In this document: piece by piece, positions 26,802-35,293 of the stretch | Layout of the letters: each line of letters opens with the position of its first letter | Position numbering within the stretch: the stretch's first letter is position 1 | Assembly: GCA_021373025.1 (NCBI GenBank) | Contig: JAJFTL010000025.1 | Coordinates: forward strand, 1 to 48,127 | Length of the DNA stretch: 48,127 bases | Direction of reading: 5' to 3' | Origin: a bacterium | Lineage (GTDB): Bacteria > Caldisericota > Caldisericia > Cryosericales > Cryosericaceae | Position numbers and translations under genes: made by a program | Notes under the pieces: model-generated | What the model saw: the letters and a program-made list of their open reading frames with translations, nothing else | The model's database searches: none | Told to the model about the DNA's origin: nothing

Positions 26802-26876
26802 CTATCCCTTCTCCCCAGCTGTTGTGGCTTCTTGCATGATGTTCTCCGCTGTTCGGCTCTGACTATATTTATCCAT
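26802..26876 (-). CDS. Short 24-codon open frame before holB (unproven)
   Basis: An ATG located two bases after the predicted transcript start opens a 24-codon frame ending in TAG, three bases before the holB ATG and in the same frame. The peptide is hydrophilic, starting MDKYSQSRTAEN, and resembles nothing I recognise. It could be a leader peptide whose translation feeds ribosomes to holB, or chance. It is listed because promoter placement makes it the first possible start on the transcript. Confidence 0.25.
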   Translation of the reverse strand: MDKYSQSRTAENIMQEATTAGEKG

Positions 26877-26884
26877 CTCGTGTA

Positions 26885-26913
26885 AGTATACACACCACCC
26901 ACTCCTGCTGCAA
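26885..26913 (-). promoter_or_regulatory. holB-ricT promoter
   Basis: Minus strand: -35 TTGCAG (26908-26913), a 17-base spacer and -10 TATACT (26885-26890). It lies just downstream of the dnaJ terminator and reads into holB. The predicted transcript start is near 26878. Confidence 0.65.
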
Positions 26914-26936
26914 TACAGAAATCGACGTTGGACAGC

Positions 26937-26971
26937 AAAAAGCGGGCCAGCAACCTGCTGACCCGCTTTTT
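26937..26971 (-). terminator. Rho-independent terminator after dnaJ
   Basis: A GC-rich hairpin (GCGGG-CAGCA arms with one mismatch and a three-base loop) flanked by AAAAA on one side and TTTTT on the other. It sits 16 bases after the dnaJ stop and ends the grpE-dnaK-dnaJ transcript. The A/T flanks make it usable in both directions. Confidence 0.88.
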
Positions 26972-26987
26972 GGTCGCTCGGACCCTG

Positions 26988-28082
26988 CTATTTCTCGGTG
27001 TCAGCGAGCTGCCTGTATAGTCTGCGCTGTTCAGCCGTGAGAGTTTTGGGAACAACAATCTCAATACGAACAATGTAATCTCCGCGGCGACGTTCCCCCA
27101 CGGACTGAGCTCCCTTTCCACGAATGCGCAGTTCGGTGCCATGCTGACTTCCAGCAGGGATCGTCACCGTCTCTGTCCCACCCTCGACGAGTGGAACGGC
27201 AACTGTCGTTCCAAGCACCGCCTGGACAGGCGATATTCGAACCGTATGATAAAGGGAACTTCCCTGTCGCTCGAACCGTGAATCCCGCTCAACCGTCACA
27301 AAGAGGTACAGGTCCCCTGGTTGCCCGCCATGCTTGCCTGCGTCACCCTGTCCAGCAATGCGGACCTTCATTCCAGTATCGACGCCTGCAGGGATCGTAA
27401 CCTCGATCGTCTTGTCCATTCTTACGACACCCGAACCCTTGCACGTCGAACATGGAGAGTCTATGACGTGACCCTCCCCTCGGCAGGTTGGACAGACCCC
27501 TGATGTAACCACACGCCCAAATATCGTATCTTGTACCTGTCGCACCTCACCTGTACCATTGCACGTAGGGCAGACTCTGGAAGACGTTCCAGGGGCGGCT
27601 CCGGACCCATGACAGGTGGGACAGACATCAAGCCGCCTCACTTTGATCTCTTTCTTCACCCCAAAGATCGCTTCTGCCAATGTTAGGGTCACGGAAACAT
27701 TGATGTCCCGTCCGCGTGGAACCTCAGTCGTGGCTTGTTGACGACCAAATCCACCCATGAAGCTACCAAAGAGGTCTCCAATGTCAAAACCTCCAAAGGT
27801 CTCGCCAGAACCACCTCCCTGTGGAGCCCAACCCTGACCTCCACCAGGAAAACCCGACGGTCCTGCCTTGCCATACGCATCATACTGCTGACGTTTCACG
27901 GGATCACTCAGTGTATCATATGCCTCGTTTACGTCCGCCATATTCTTGGCTGCCTGGGGATCATCCTTGTGGAGGTCGGGGTGGTACTTCTTTACCAACT
28001 CACGATAAGCTTTCTTGATATCATCCGGGGAGGCTCCCCTGGGCACTCCCAACACCTCGTAGTAATCACGATCAGTCGCCAC
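26988..28082 (-). CDS. dnaJ: Chaperone DnaJ (Hsp40)
   Basis: Co-chaperone that delivers substrates to DnaK and stimulates its ATPase. With the GTG at 28082 it has 364 residues: J domain with HPD (34-36), a glycine/phenylalanine-rich linker, four zinc-finger CxxCxGxG repeats ([32 protein letters not shown]) and the C-terminal substrate domains. I prefer this GTG because GGAGG lies five bases upstream; an alternative GTG four codons earlier would destroy that site's spacing. It follows dnaK by about 47 bases. Confidence 0.96.
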   Translation of the reverse strand: MATDRDYYEVLGVPRGASPDDIKKAYRELVKKYHPDLHKDDPQAAKNMADVNEAYDTLSDPVKRQQYDAYGKAGPSGFPGGGQGWAPQGGGSGETFGGFDIGDLFGSFMGGFGRQQATTEVPRGRDINVSVTLTLAEAIFGVKKEIKVRRLDVCPTCHGSGAAPGTSSRVCPTCNGTGEVRQVQDTIFGRVVTSGVCPTCRGEGHVIDSPCSTCKGSGVVRMDKTIEVTIPAGVDTGMKVRIAGQGDAGKHGGQPGDLYLFVTVERDSRFERQGSSLYHTVRISPVQAVLGTTVAVPLVEGGTETVTIPAGSQHGTELRIRGKGAQSVGERRRGDYIVRIEIVVPKTLTAEQRRLYRQLADTEK

Positions 28083-28129
28083 ATCGACCTCCACCCATTA
28101 ATTAACGCTTTCGTTGAGACATGTTTACT

Positions 28130-29980
28130 CTACTTGGCTGTTCCCTCTCCCTCCACTGTCGGCCCATCCTGACTGGGCTGCTGAGGCTCCGCCTGACTGC
28201 CCTGCGAGCCGGAGGGTCCTTGCTGTGCAGACTGGCGCTGCAAATCTTCCGTGACCTTGGAGAACGCCGTGTTGACTTCATCGATTTTCGCTTCGATTTC
28301 GGAGGTCTTGTTGTCGCGCACCAGATCCTCAAGCTCGGTGAGCTTCTTCTCGGCCTCTGCTTTGACCTCCGGAGAAATCTTCGCCTCATTCTCCGCTAGG
28401 GTCTTGCGTCCGCTGAACACGACCTGATCTGCGCGGTTCTTGAGCTCTACCTCTTCCTTCACTTTCTTGTCCTGCTCAGCAAATTGCTCTGCCTCACGCT
28501 TCATCCGCTCGATTTCTTCGTCCTTTAGCTTTGTCGCATTTTCAATGGTGATGTGCTGTTCTTTCCCCGTTGCCTTGTCCTTGGCAGTCACGTGGACAAT
28601 GCCGTTTGCATCGATGTCGTAGCTTACATCGATTTGCGGTACACCGCGAGGCGCCGGAGCAATTCCGTCGAGGATGAAGCGTCCTAGAGACATGTTGTCT
28701 TTCGCCATCGGACGCTCGCCCTGCAGAACGTGAATCTCGACCTGAGTCTGATTGTCGCTTGCAGTTGTGAACGTCTGCGTCTTCGAAATGGGCACCGCAG
28801 TGTTCCGCTTGATCATCTCAGTGAAAACGCCGCCGAGTGTCTCAATGCCAAGCGTCAGGGGCGTGACATCAACAAGCACCATGCCACTCTTCACTTCGCC
28901 GCCCATGATGCCGCCTTGAATCGCCGCTCCCATAGCAACGCACTCCATCGGGTCGACGCCACGTTCAGGAGTCTTGCCAAAGTAGCTTTCGACGAATTTC
29001 TGAACGATGGGCATCCTAGTTGGACCACCAACGAGGATGATGTTGTCGATCTGTTGAGGCGTCAGACCCGCATCGGAGAGAGCGCGATTGACTGGCTCGC
29101 GGCACCTGTCGATGATCGGCTGTACCAGAGATTCAAGCTTGGCACGCGTGATAGGCATGACCAGATGCTTGGGACCACTTGCATCTGCAGTAATGAACGG
29201 AAGGTTTATCGTCGTTTCGAATGTCGTCGACAGCTCGACCTTGGCCTTCTCCACTCCTTCGCGAAGGCGCTGCATGGCCATCTTGTCGGCACGCAGGTCA
29301 ATGCCATTCTGGTTGCGGAAATCATCAGCAACATAATCCAGAAGAGCGTTGTCCATGTCCGTTCCACCAAGCTGAGTGTCCCCTGAGGTCGAAACTACTG
29401 TGAAAACGTTGCCTCCGAAGTCCATGATCGTCACATCGAGTGTTCCACCACCAAAGTCAAACACGAGGATCTTGTGTTCGCCCTCGGTCTTGTCGAGTCC
29501 GTATGCAAAAGCAGCCGCGGTCGGCTCGTTGATCAAGCGTACGACGTCAAGTCCTGCAATCTCGCCAGCATCCTTGGTCGCCTGCCGCTGTGCATCATTG
29601 AAATATGCAGGGACGGTAATGACCGCTTTGGTAACTTTCTGCCCAAGGAAAGCTTCTGCATCGTTCTTGATCTTGCGAAGAATGAATCCACTAATCTGCT
29701 GCGGAGTATAGGTCTTTCCAAAAATCGTCACCGTGTAGTCGGTTCCCATTTTTCGCTTGATAGCCTGCACCGTCGTTTCGGGATTCAATGCCGCCTGACG
29801 GCGGGCGGGCTCACCAACGAGTACCTGCCCATCTTTCGTAAATGCAACATAGGACGGTACAGTCTTTCCTCCAATGCTTACACCTTCCGCCGCCGGGATA
29901 ATGGTCGGCTTTCCACCAACCATGACGGCAGCGGCAGAATTCGATGTTCCCAGATCAATACCAATAATCTTCTCTTCCAT
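28130..29980 (-). CDS. dnaK: Chaperone DnaK (Hsp70)
   Basis: ATP-driven chaperone. Its 616 residues cover the actin-like nucleotide domain (starting GIDLGTSNS, with [17 protein letters not shown] and the DFGGGTLDV motif) and the substrate domain with its helical lid. The Pro/Gln/Ser-rich tail near the C-terminus is ordinary. It starts with ATG behind GGAGG, 19 bases after grpE. It is expressed in the CIRCE-controlled operon. Confidence 0.98.
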   Translation of the reverse strand: MEEKIIGIDLGTSNSAAAVMVGGKPTIIPAAEGVSIGGKTVPSYVAFTKDGQVLVGEPARRQAALNPETTVQAIKRKMGTDYTVTIFGKTYTPQQISGFILRKIKNDAEAFLGQKVTKAVITVPAYFNDAQRQATKDAGEIAGLDVVRLINEPTAAAFAYGLDKTEGEHKILVFDFGGGTLDVTIMDFGGNVFTVVSTSGDTQLGGTDMDNALLDYVADDFRNQNGIDLRADKMAMQRLREGVEKAKVELSTTFETTINLPFITADASGPKHLVMPITRAKLESLVQPIIDRCREPVNRALSDAGLTPQQIDNIILVGGPTRMPIVQKFVESYFGKTPERGVDPMECVAMGAAIQGGIMGGEVKSGMVLVDVTPLTLGIETLGGVFTEMIKRNTAVPISKTQTFTTASDNQTQVEIHVLQGERPMAKDNMSLGRFILDGIAPAPRGVPQIDVSYDIDANGIVHVTAKDKATGKEQHITIENATKLKDEEIERMKREAEQFAEQDKKVKEEVELKNRADQVVFSGRKTLAENEAKISPEVKAEAEKKLTELEDLVRDNKTSEIEAKIDEVNTAFSKVTEDLQRQSAQQGPSGSQGSQAEPQQPSQDGPTVEGEGTAK

Positions 29981-29999
29981 ATCCGATTAGCCTCCTTGT

Positions 30000-30695
30000 T
30001 TAGAACTGTGTCTGATTGCTATCAACACGTTGGTCCTCAGTACTGCTCTCAGTCTCGTTCTCTTGCTCAACTGCCCCAGAGACGTCCACCATGGCAGGTC
30101 GCAGCAGCATCTCGTTCAGTCTGTAGCCATCACGAAGAACCCGGATTACGGTGTTGGAGGGAGCGTCGGAGTCGGCGACGACATGCGCAATCTCCGAGGT
30201 CGAAGAATCGTATGGCTTGCCTTCCAATCCCTCAATCTTGTGAACACCATTCCTCGCGAGAAACTGGTTCAACTGCGCAAGAACTGCCTGTGAACCAATG
30301 GCAAGTCCGGAATTATCCTGAGTTCCTTCGCCATGCTTGACGAGCTGCTGGAAACTGTCAACGATCGCGAGCAGATCCAAAAAGAGAGACAGCTTCGTTC
30401 TTGCCTCAAACGAATTCTTGTCCCGCTGCAGCGTTGCCTGCTCGCGAATCCGCAGCATCTGCTCCTCGTGAACTGCACTCTTCAGACTCTCGTTCTCTCT
30501 GGCCAGGCGTTCAACCCTCTGCTCCAGTTCCTTTATTCTGGCTGCCAGCGTTCTCATCTCTTCCCCTCCGTCGCTGTTGCCCTGGTCAACACCCGGAAGG
30601 GCATCGGATGCCACTGGCGACTCTACCTGATCTGACCCTTCCTGTTCAGCAGCGCGTCCTTCAGTATCAATGAATGACTTGTCCTGATTCATCAT
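30000..30695 (-). CDS. grpE: Nucleotide exchange factor GrpE
   Basis: Releases ADP from DnaK. It has 231 residues: an acidic N-terminal extension (about 1-45), a long coiled coil (about 45-90), a helical part and the C-terminal beta domain with the GYRLNEMLLRPAMVDV segment typical of GrpE. It is the first gene of the heat-shock operon; hrcA, often upstream, is not present here. The ATG is preceded by GGAG nine bases upstream. Confidence 0.94.
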   Translation of the reverse strand: MMNQDKSFIDTEGRAAEQEGSDQVESPVASDALPGVDQGNSDGGEEMRTLAARIKELEQRVERLARENESLKSAVHEEQMLRIREQATLQRDKNSFEARTKLSLFLDLLAIVDSFQQLVKHGEGTQDNSGLAIGSQAVLAQLNQFLARNGVHKIEGLEGKPYDSSTSEIAHVVADSDAPSNTVIRVLRDGYRLNEMLLRPAMVDVSGAVEQENETESSTEDQRVDSNQTQF

Positions 30696-30762
30696 TTGTT
30701 CGCTCTCCAGTCCCAGTAGTTATCACACTATTCTCAGCAACAACCGAGATTAGACTCCTATG

Positions 30763-30789
30763 TTAGCACTCAGGTCACTAGACTGCTAA
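30763..30789. promoter_or_regulatory. CIRCE element (HrcA operator)
   Basis: TTAGCACTC, nine bases, then GACTGCTAA. This matches the HrcA operator TTAGCACTC-N9-GAGTGCTAA with a single mismatch. It sits just downstream of the grpE -10 element, around the predicted transcript start, where HrcA binding would block transcription. Confidence 0.88.
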
Positions 30790-30799
30790 TAGCCATAGT

Positions 30800-30827
30800 A
30801 TTGTAGTTCAAAGCGGTGCAGTGTCAA
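30800..30827 (-). promoter_or_regulatory. grpE-dnaK-dnaJ promoter
   Basis: Minus strand: -35 TTGACA (30822-30827), a 16-base spacer and -10 TACAAT (30800-30805). This is a near-consensus primary-sigma promoter, with the CIRCE element ten bases downstream. It predicts an untranslated leader of roughly 100 bases before grpE. Confidence 0.8.
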
Positions 30828-30849
30828 GCCGCCTCCTCACATGAGACCG

Positions 30850-30877
30850 TTGATTTCTCTCCCCATAGGATGATACT
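30850..30877 (+). promoter_or_regulatory. Putative deoC promoter
   Basis: Plus strand: -35 TTGATT (30850-30855), a 16-base spacer and -10 GATACT (30872-30877), about 30 bases ahead of the deoC start. It points away from the grpE promoter. The assignment is by pattern. Confidence 0.5.
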
Positions 30878-30906
30878 ATGAAAGAATTAACATTCGGAGG
30901 CAACTC

Positions 30907-31581
30907 GTGTATACAGACCACATTACCAGGAAGGAACTTGCCGCTTTTATGGACCACACACTCCTCAGGCCTGAAGCAACATCCAGCGATATTGAGCAGC
31001 TGTGCCTGGAAGCCATCCGGCTCGACACATGTGCTGTGTGCGTTAATTCGTCAATGGTGGAGGTTGCTGCTGCTATCGTGAGCGGATCAGATGTTCGCGT
31101 AGCATCTGTCATCGGGTTTCCCCTCGGAGCTTGCATACCGGCTGCGAAAGCCCGCGAAACAGAGCTGGCAATCAGGCAGGGTGCTTCGGAAATTGACACC
31201 GTTATCCAGATTGGCTGGCTAAAGGAGAAAAACTACCGCGCCGTTGCAGGGGATATTGCCGTCGTCGTCGATGCTGCGGAAAGCGCACTTGTGAAAGTCA
31301 TCATTGAGACCTGTCTGCTGTCGGATGAAGAGAAGAGAGTGGCGTGTGCCATTGCCGTCTCTGCCGGAGCGGGATATGTGAAGACAAGCACCGGCTTCAG
31401 CAAAGCGGGCGCTACTGAAGATGATGTCCGCCTGATGCGCGAAGTCGTTGGTCCTTCAGTCGGCGTCAAAGCTGCTGGAGGAATTCGTGATCTTCACACT
31501 GCTATTGCCATGCTCAATGCAGGCGCATCACGCCTTGGAGTCTCCGCATCTGCTGCAATTCTTGCCGAGGCACAAGAATAG
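30907..31581 (+). CDS. deoC: Deoxyribose-phosphate aldolase
   Basis: Class I aldolase that splits 2-deoxyribose-5-phosphate to glyceraldehyde-3-phosphate and acetaldehyde, in deoxynucleoside salvage. At 224 residues it has the usual length. The Schiff-base lysine is Lys159 in YVKTSTGFS; Asp97 in EIDTVI and Lys130 in KVIIETCLL complete the site. The start is GTG with CGGAGG six bases upstream. It leads the plus-strand run; the other deo genes are absent. Confidence 0.96.
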   Translation: MYTDHITRKELAAFMDHTLLRPEATSSDIEQLCLEAIRLDTCAVCVNSSMVEVAAAIVSGSDVRVASVIGFPLGACIPAAKARETELAIRQGASEIDTVIQIGWLKEKNYRAVAGDIAVVVDAAESALVKVIIETCLLSDEEKRVACAIAVSAGAGYVKTSTGFSKAGATEDDVRLMREVVGPSVGVKAAGGIRDLHTAIAMLNAGASRLGVSASAAILAEAQE

Positions 31582-31587
31582 CCATCA

Positions 31588-32370
31588 ATGGCGTATCACT
31601 GGACGCTGGCTTCGATTCTGAGCGCATCGAGGGTAGGAGAGAAGGACAAGCGGCTGACACTCTTTTCGAGAGAACTGGGCAAGGTAACCGCTGTTGCCAG
31701 AGGAACGGCTGTTGCCAGCGCAAAATGGTCAACATCATTCGAGCCCTTCTCCCTGCTATACCTCCGCTTGTATGAACGTTCAGGTTTCTTTACCGTAGTC
31801 AGCTCGGAGGAACGAGTCGTTTATACCGGGATACTCTCATCATTATCAAAATCGCTGAAAGGCATGGCGATAAATCAGCTTGCCGGGTGTTTCCTCGAGC
31901 CATCGTCAGAGGAGCCAGGAATGTTCGCCTCATATGTCACTGCTCTTTCGAGCCTTAACATTGCTGCAAATGTAGGAGAGGAGGACAGAGTCTTCCTGAA
32001 CTTTAGCCTGGACATACTCGACGCACTTGGCTTCGGCCTGAACTCTCTGCGCTGTGAACGATGCGGCGAGGCACTCGGTGATGATGTCTTTTTTTCGACG
32101 GCAGACAATGCTTTTCATTGCCTGCACTGCGCGTCCACAGGGCGGGATATTCTGATCTCGCCGGAACTCGCCACCTTCCTTCAGAACAGACAGGGAAGCA
32201 TCGATGAACACCATGTGCTCATTGGCATTGCCCTTGCCCTCCGGCTGCTGAGGTCCGCCGCCAGCAAGCTGGCCACAATTCAGGCGTTTGAAGGCTTCGC
32301 TAAGAACGCTGCTACACTGTTTCGTACCAATATGATAGAGAACAATGAGGAGTCACAGCATGAACTTTGA
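31588..32370 (+). CDS. recO: DNA repair protein RecO
   Basis: Helps RecR load RecA on SSB-coated gaps. Its 260 residues comprise an N-terminal OB fold (about 1-80), a helical middle and a zinc module with CERCG and CLHC (about 150-175). No convincing Shine-Dalgarno sequence is seen before the ATG, which lies six bases after deoC; translation may be coupled. Its end overlaps glyQ by 11 bases. Confidence 0.92.
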   Translation: MAYHWTLASILSASRVGEKDKRLTLFSRELGKVTAVARGTAVASAKWSTSFEPFSLLYLRLYERSGFFTVVSSEERVVYTGILSSLSKSLKGMAINQLAGCFLEPSSEEPGMFASYVTALSSLNIAANVGEEDRVFLNFSLDILDALGFGLNSLRCERCGEALGDDVFFSTADNAFHCLHCASTGRDILISPELATFLQNRQGSIDEHHVLIGIALALRLLRSAASKLATIQAFEGFAKNAATLFRTNMIENNEESQHEL

Positions 32371-33208
32371 ACAAATGGTTACCAAATTGGAACAATTCTG
32401 GATAGACGAGGGATGTGTTCGCTTGTTTCCGTATGACCAAGAGGTAGGTGCTGGAACGCTGAGCCCCTATACATTCCTCCGAGTGCTTGGGCACAAACCA
32501 TGGAATGTTGTCTATGTCCAGCCATCGCGAAGACCTGCAGATGGCCGATACGGTGAAAACCCCAATCGGCTGTATATGCACCATCAGCTGCAGGTCATCG
32601 TCAAGCCCCCTACCAAGAGTATTCAAGACACGTACTTGCGCAGCCTCTATCTGCTGGGCCTGAAACCAGCTGAACACGACATACGTTTTGTGGAAGACAA
32701 TTGGGAAACGCCCGTGCTGGGTGCGGCCGGCGTCGGCTGGGAAGTATGGCTTGATGGTATGGAAATTACCCAATTTACCTACTTCCAGCAGGCAGGCGGT
32801 ATTGAAGTGCCTGTCGTTGCAGTAGAGATCACATATGGTCTCGAACGGCTCGCAATGTTCGTTCAGCAGAAGACCAATGTCTACGAACTGGAGTGGCACA
32901 ATGGCACAACGTATGGCGACCTGAGGCAGCAAGTAGAGAGGGAAAACAGTATTTATTCCTTTGAGCAGGCTGACATCGATGCGCTTGTGACGATGTTTGA
33001 CTTGTATGAAAAAGAGGCCCAGCACATGATCGACGCAAAACTCATCACTCCCGCTTATGAGTACCTTCTGAAATGTTCTCACACCTTCAATGTCCTTGAC
33101 GCACGTGGAACCGTAGGCGTTTCCCAGCGCATGGCCTACCTGGCTCGCGTTCGACGCCTCGCGTATGGCTGCGCAAATCTCTATCTGGAGCATGAGACCA
33201 ATGAGTGA
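32360..33208 (+). CDS. glyQ: Glycyl-tRNA synthetase alpha subunit
   Basis: Catalytic subunit of the bacterial-type heterotetrameric class II glycyl-tRNA synthetase. It has 282 residues, with the class II motif regions around [35 protein letters not shown] and [11 protein letters not shown]. The ATG at 32360 is chosen because GAGGAG lies seven bases upstream; an ATG five codons earlier has none. It overlaps the recO end and the glyS start. Confidence 0.96.
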   Translation: MNFEQMVTKLEQFWIDEGCVRLFPYDQEVGAGTLSPYTFLRVLGHKPWNVVYVQPSRRPADGRYGENPNRLYMHHQLQVIVKPPTKSIQDTYLRSLYLLGLKPAEHDIRFVEDNWETPVLGAAGVGWEVWLDGMEITQFTYFQQAGGIEVPVVAVEITYGLERLAMFVQQKTNVYELEWHNGTTYGDLRQQVERENSIYSFEQADIDALVTMFDLYEKEAQHMIDAKLITPAYEYLLKCSHTFNVLDARGTVGVSQRMAYLARVRRLAYGCANLYLEHETNE

Positions 33209-35276
33209 CCTTTTGATTGAGATTCTGACGGAGGAACTGCCGGCGCGTTTCATCACCGAAGCCCAAACCCAGATGGCAGACCGCGTGGCGCTCCACCTGA
33301 ACGAATTGTCGATTGAACACGGTGATGTCCATAGCTTCTCGACACCGCGTCGTCTTGTTGTCCTTATTCAAGCTGTCAAGGAACAGACCCAGAGTCGCAT
33401 CATTGATGTAAAAGGACCCGCTGCATCTATCAGCTACGACTCTCAAGGGAATCCGACACCTGCTCTAGAGGGATTCTGCAGAGGGCAGGGCGTGAGTATT
33501 GCCGACATTCGCGTTGAGGGTCAAGAAGGTAAGCAGTACGTCTACGCTCGGAAGACAGTGCCAAGTCGACAGACGTCCGAGTTGATTGAGTCGTTCCTAT
33601 CGCACTTGCCTCGCGAAATAACTTTTCCCAAGATGATGCGCTGGGAAGAGTCCGGATTTCAATTTGCTCGTCCTATTCGCGGGCTGACAGCACTGTTCGG
33701 GACCGAGGTGCTTCGCTGGGAAATCGCCGACGTTCAGAGTTCAAACACAACATTCGGCCTTCGCATTGGAAAGCCCAAGGCACTTGTTGTATCTTCTCCT
33801 CAAGACTACATGAAGAAACTTCGTGAGGCATTTGTGATCGTCGATCCCTCCGAACGTCGAAGGTCGATTGAAAAGCAGTCAGAAAAAGTACTGAAGCCCC
33901 TTGACGCCAAGTTGGCCAATGATTCAAGCGACCTGCTGGACGAAGTTGTAAATCTCATCGAATATCCCTCGGTGTTTCTCGGCAATCTCCCAGACATTGC
34001 CGTGGAACTTCCTGAGAGCGTAGTCCGCTCGGTCCTCCAACAACAAATGCACTCATTTCTCGTCTACGACCAGCATGAGAATGTCTTGCCATACTTTCTC
34101 GGTGTGCGCAATGGGTTGACAGATTTTATCGACACCGTGCGAAAGGGGAACGAGAGTGTGGCAAAAGCGCGCCTCATGGACGCGTCCTTCTTCATGCAAG
34201 AAGACATGCGTCTGCCTCTGGAGGCATACGTGAGTCGGTTGGACACACTCATCTTCATGGATGCGCTTGGCACGATGGCGGACAAAACACTGCGTCTCGA
34301 GCAATTGTCAGCTGCAGCCAATACATACACAGCCGTGACCCCCGAGGAACGTGCTATGCTCATGTCTGCTGCGCACTTGTCCAAGGCAGACCTCGCTACA
34401 AATATGGTGAAGGAGTATACCTCACTCCAGGGCGAAATCGGCAGTATGTATCTCCACCGAGCCAGCGCTCCAACTGACATAGTAACTGCGGTTCGAGAGC
34501 AATACGTACCGCGTTCTCCCACAGAAGACATCGCCCAAACAAAGATAGGTAGGCTGCTTGGAATCATCGACAAGGTGGATACGATTACCGGTATCCTTGG
34601 CATGGGCTTCAATCCTTCTGGGTCGGAAGACCCATATGGATTGCGGCGCGCAGGAAATGGAGTCATCCGTACGATTATCGAGTCGGGAGATACGATAGAT
34701 CTCGAGATTTTGGTAACCAGGTCGATTGACATCTATCTGGCCCAAGGGATTTTGTCACACCCAGACGAGTTACTTCAGCGTGTGCTCGCTTACTTAAAGG
34801 GTCGCATTCTTCAGTACTTCAGGGACAAGCATCTGGCAAATGAATACGCGCCTTTCGAGAGTCTTCCGCTATCGGAGTTGGGATCTGTTCCTGAACGTAT
34901 GAGTGCCCTTCGCGAGGTAAGAAGCGGTGCTTCACTTCTCGTGCTTGCAGACAGCCACCGTCGGATACAGAACATCACCAAGGACCTTCCAGACGTCGTC
35001 AGTCTTCCTTCAGACCTGTTGTTGACGGAGCCAGAGGAAATCGAATTGAGGCGGGCCTCTGAAGATGCTCTGCCACGCATCCTTCAATTCCTGACAGCCC
35101 GCCAATACAGGGATGCCATCAAGGTTTGTGAAAGCCTCACCGAGCCTATTACCCTCTTCTTCGACCGAGTCCTGGTCATGGCTCCTGATGAAAATGTGAG
35201 AAGAGCTCGATTATTGCTTTTGTGTTACGTGAAGTATATACTTGGGCGTGTTTGCGACTATTCCAAGTTAACCTAA
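33201..35276 (+). CDS. glyS: Glycyl-tRNA synthetase beta subunit
   Basis: Beta subunit needed for tRNA-Gly recognition. The 691 residues start [13 protein letters not shown], the usual N-terminal signature, and show the mid-protein [20 protein letters not shown] region and an anticodon-binding-like C-terminal part. The chosen ATG overlaps the glyQ stop by 8 bases and has GGAG ten bases upstream. Confidence 0.96.
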   Translation: MSDLLIEILTEELPARFITEAQTQMADRVALHLNELSIEHGDVHSFSTPRRLVVLIQAVKEQTQSRIIDVKGPAASISYDSQGNPTPALEGFCRGQGVSIADIRVEGQEGKQYVYARKTVPSRQTSELIESFLSHLPREITFPKMMRWEESGFQFARPIRGLTALFGTEVLRWEIADVQSSNTTFGLRIGKPKALVVSSPQDYMKKLREAFVIVDPSERRRSIEKQSEKVLKPLDAKLANDSSDLLDEVVNLIEYPSVFLGNLPDIAVELPESVVRSVLQQQMHSFLVYDQHENVLPYFLGVRNGLTDFIDTVRKGNESVAKARLMDASFFMQEDMRLPLEAYVSRLDTLIFMDALGTMADKTLRLEQLSAAANTYTAVTPEERAMLMSAAHLSKADLATNMVKEYTSLQGEIGSMYLHRASAPTDIVTAVREQYVPRSPTEDIAQTKIGRLLGIIDKVDTITGILGMGFNPSGSEDPYGLRRAGNGVIRTIIESGDTIDLEILVTRSIDIYLAQGILSHPDELLQRVLAYLKGRILQYFRDKHLANEYAPFESLPLSELGSVPERMSALREVRSGASLLVLADSHRRIQNITKDLPDVVSLPSDLLLTEPEEIELRRASEDALPRILQFLTARQYRDAIKVCESLTEPITLFFDRVLVMAPDENVRRARLLLLCYVKYILGRVCDYSKLT

Positions 35277-35293
35277 GCTCGACAGGAGGAATC

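Noticed and set aside
32312-33256. 314-codon open frame opposite glyQ
   Set aside because: It lies wholly over glyQ, has no family resemblance, and its composition mirrors the sense gene.
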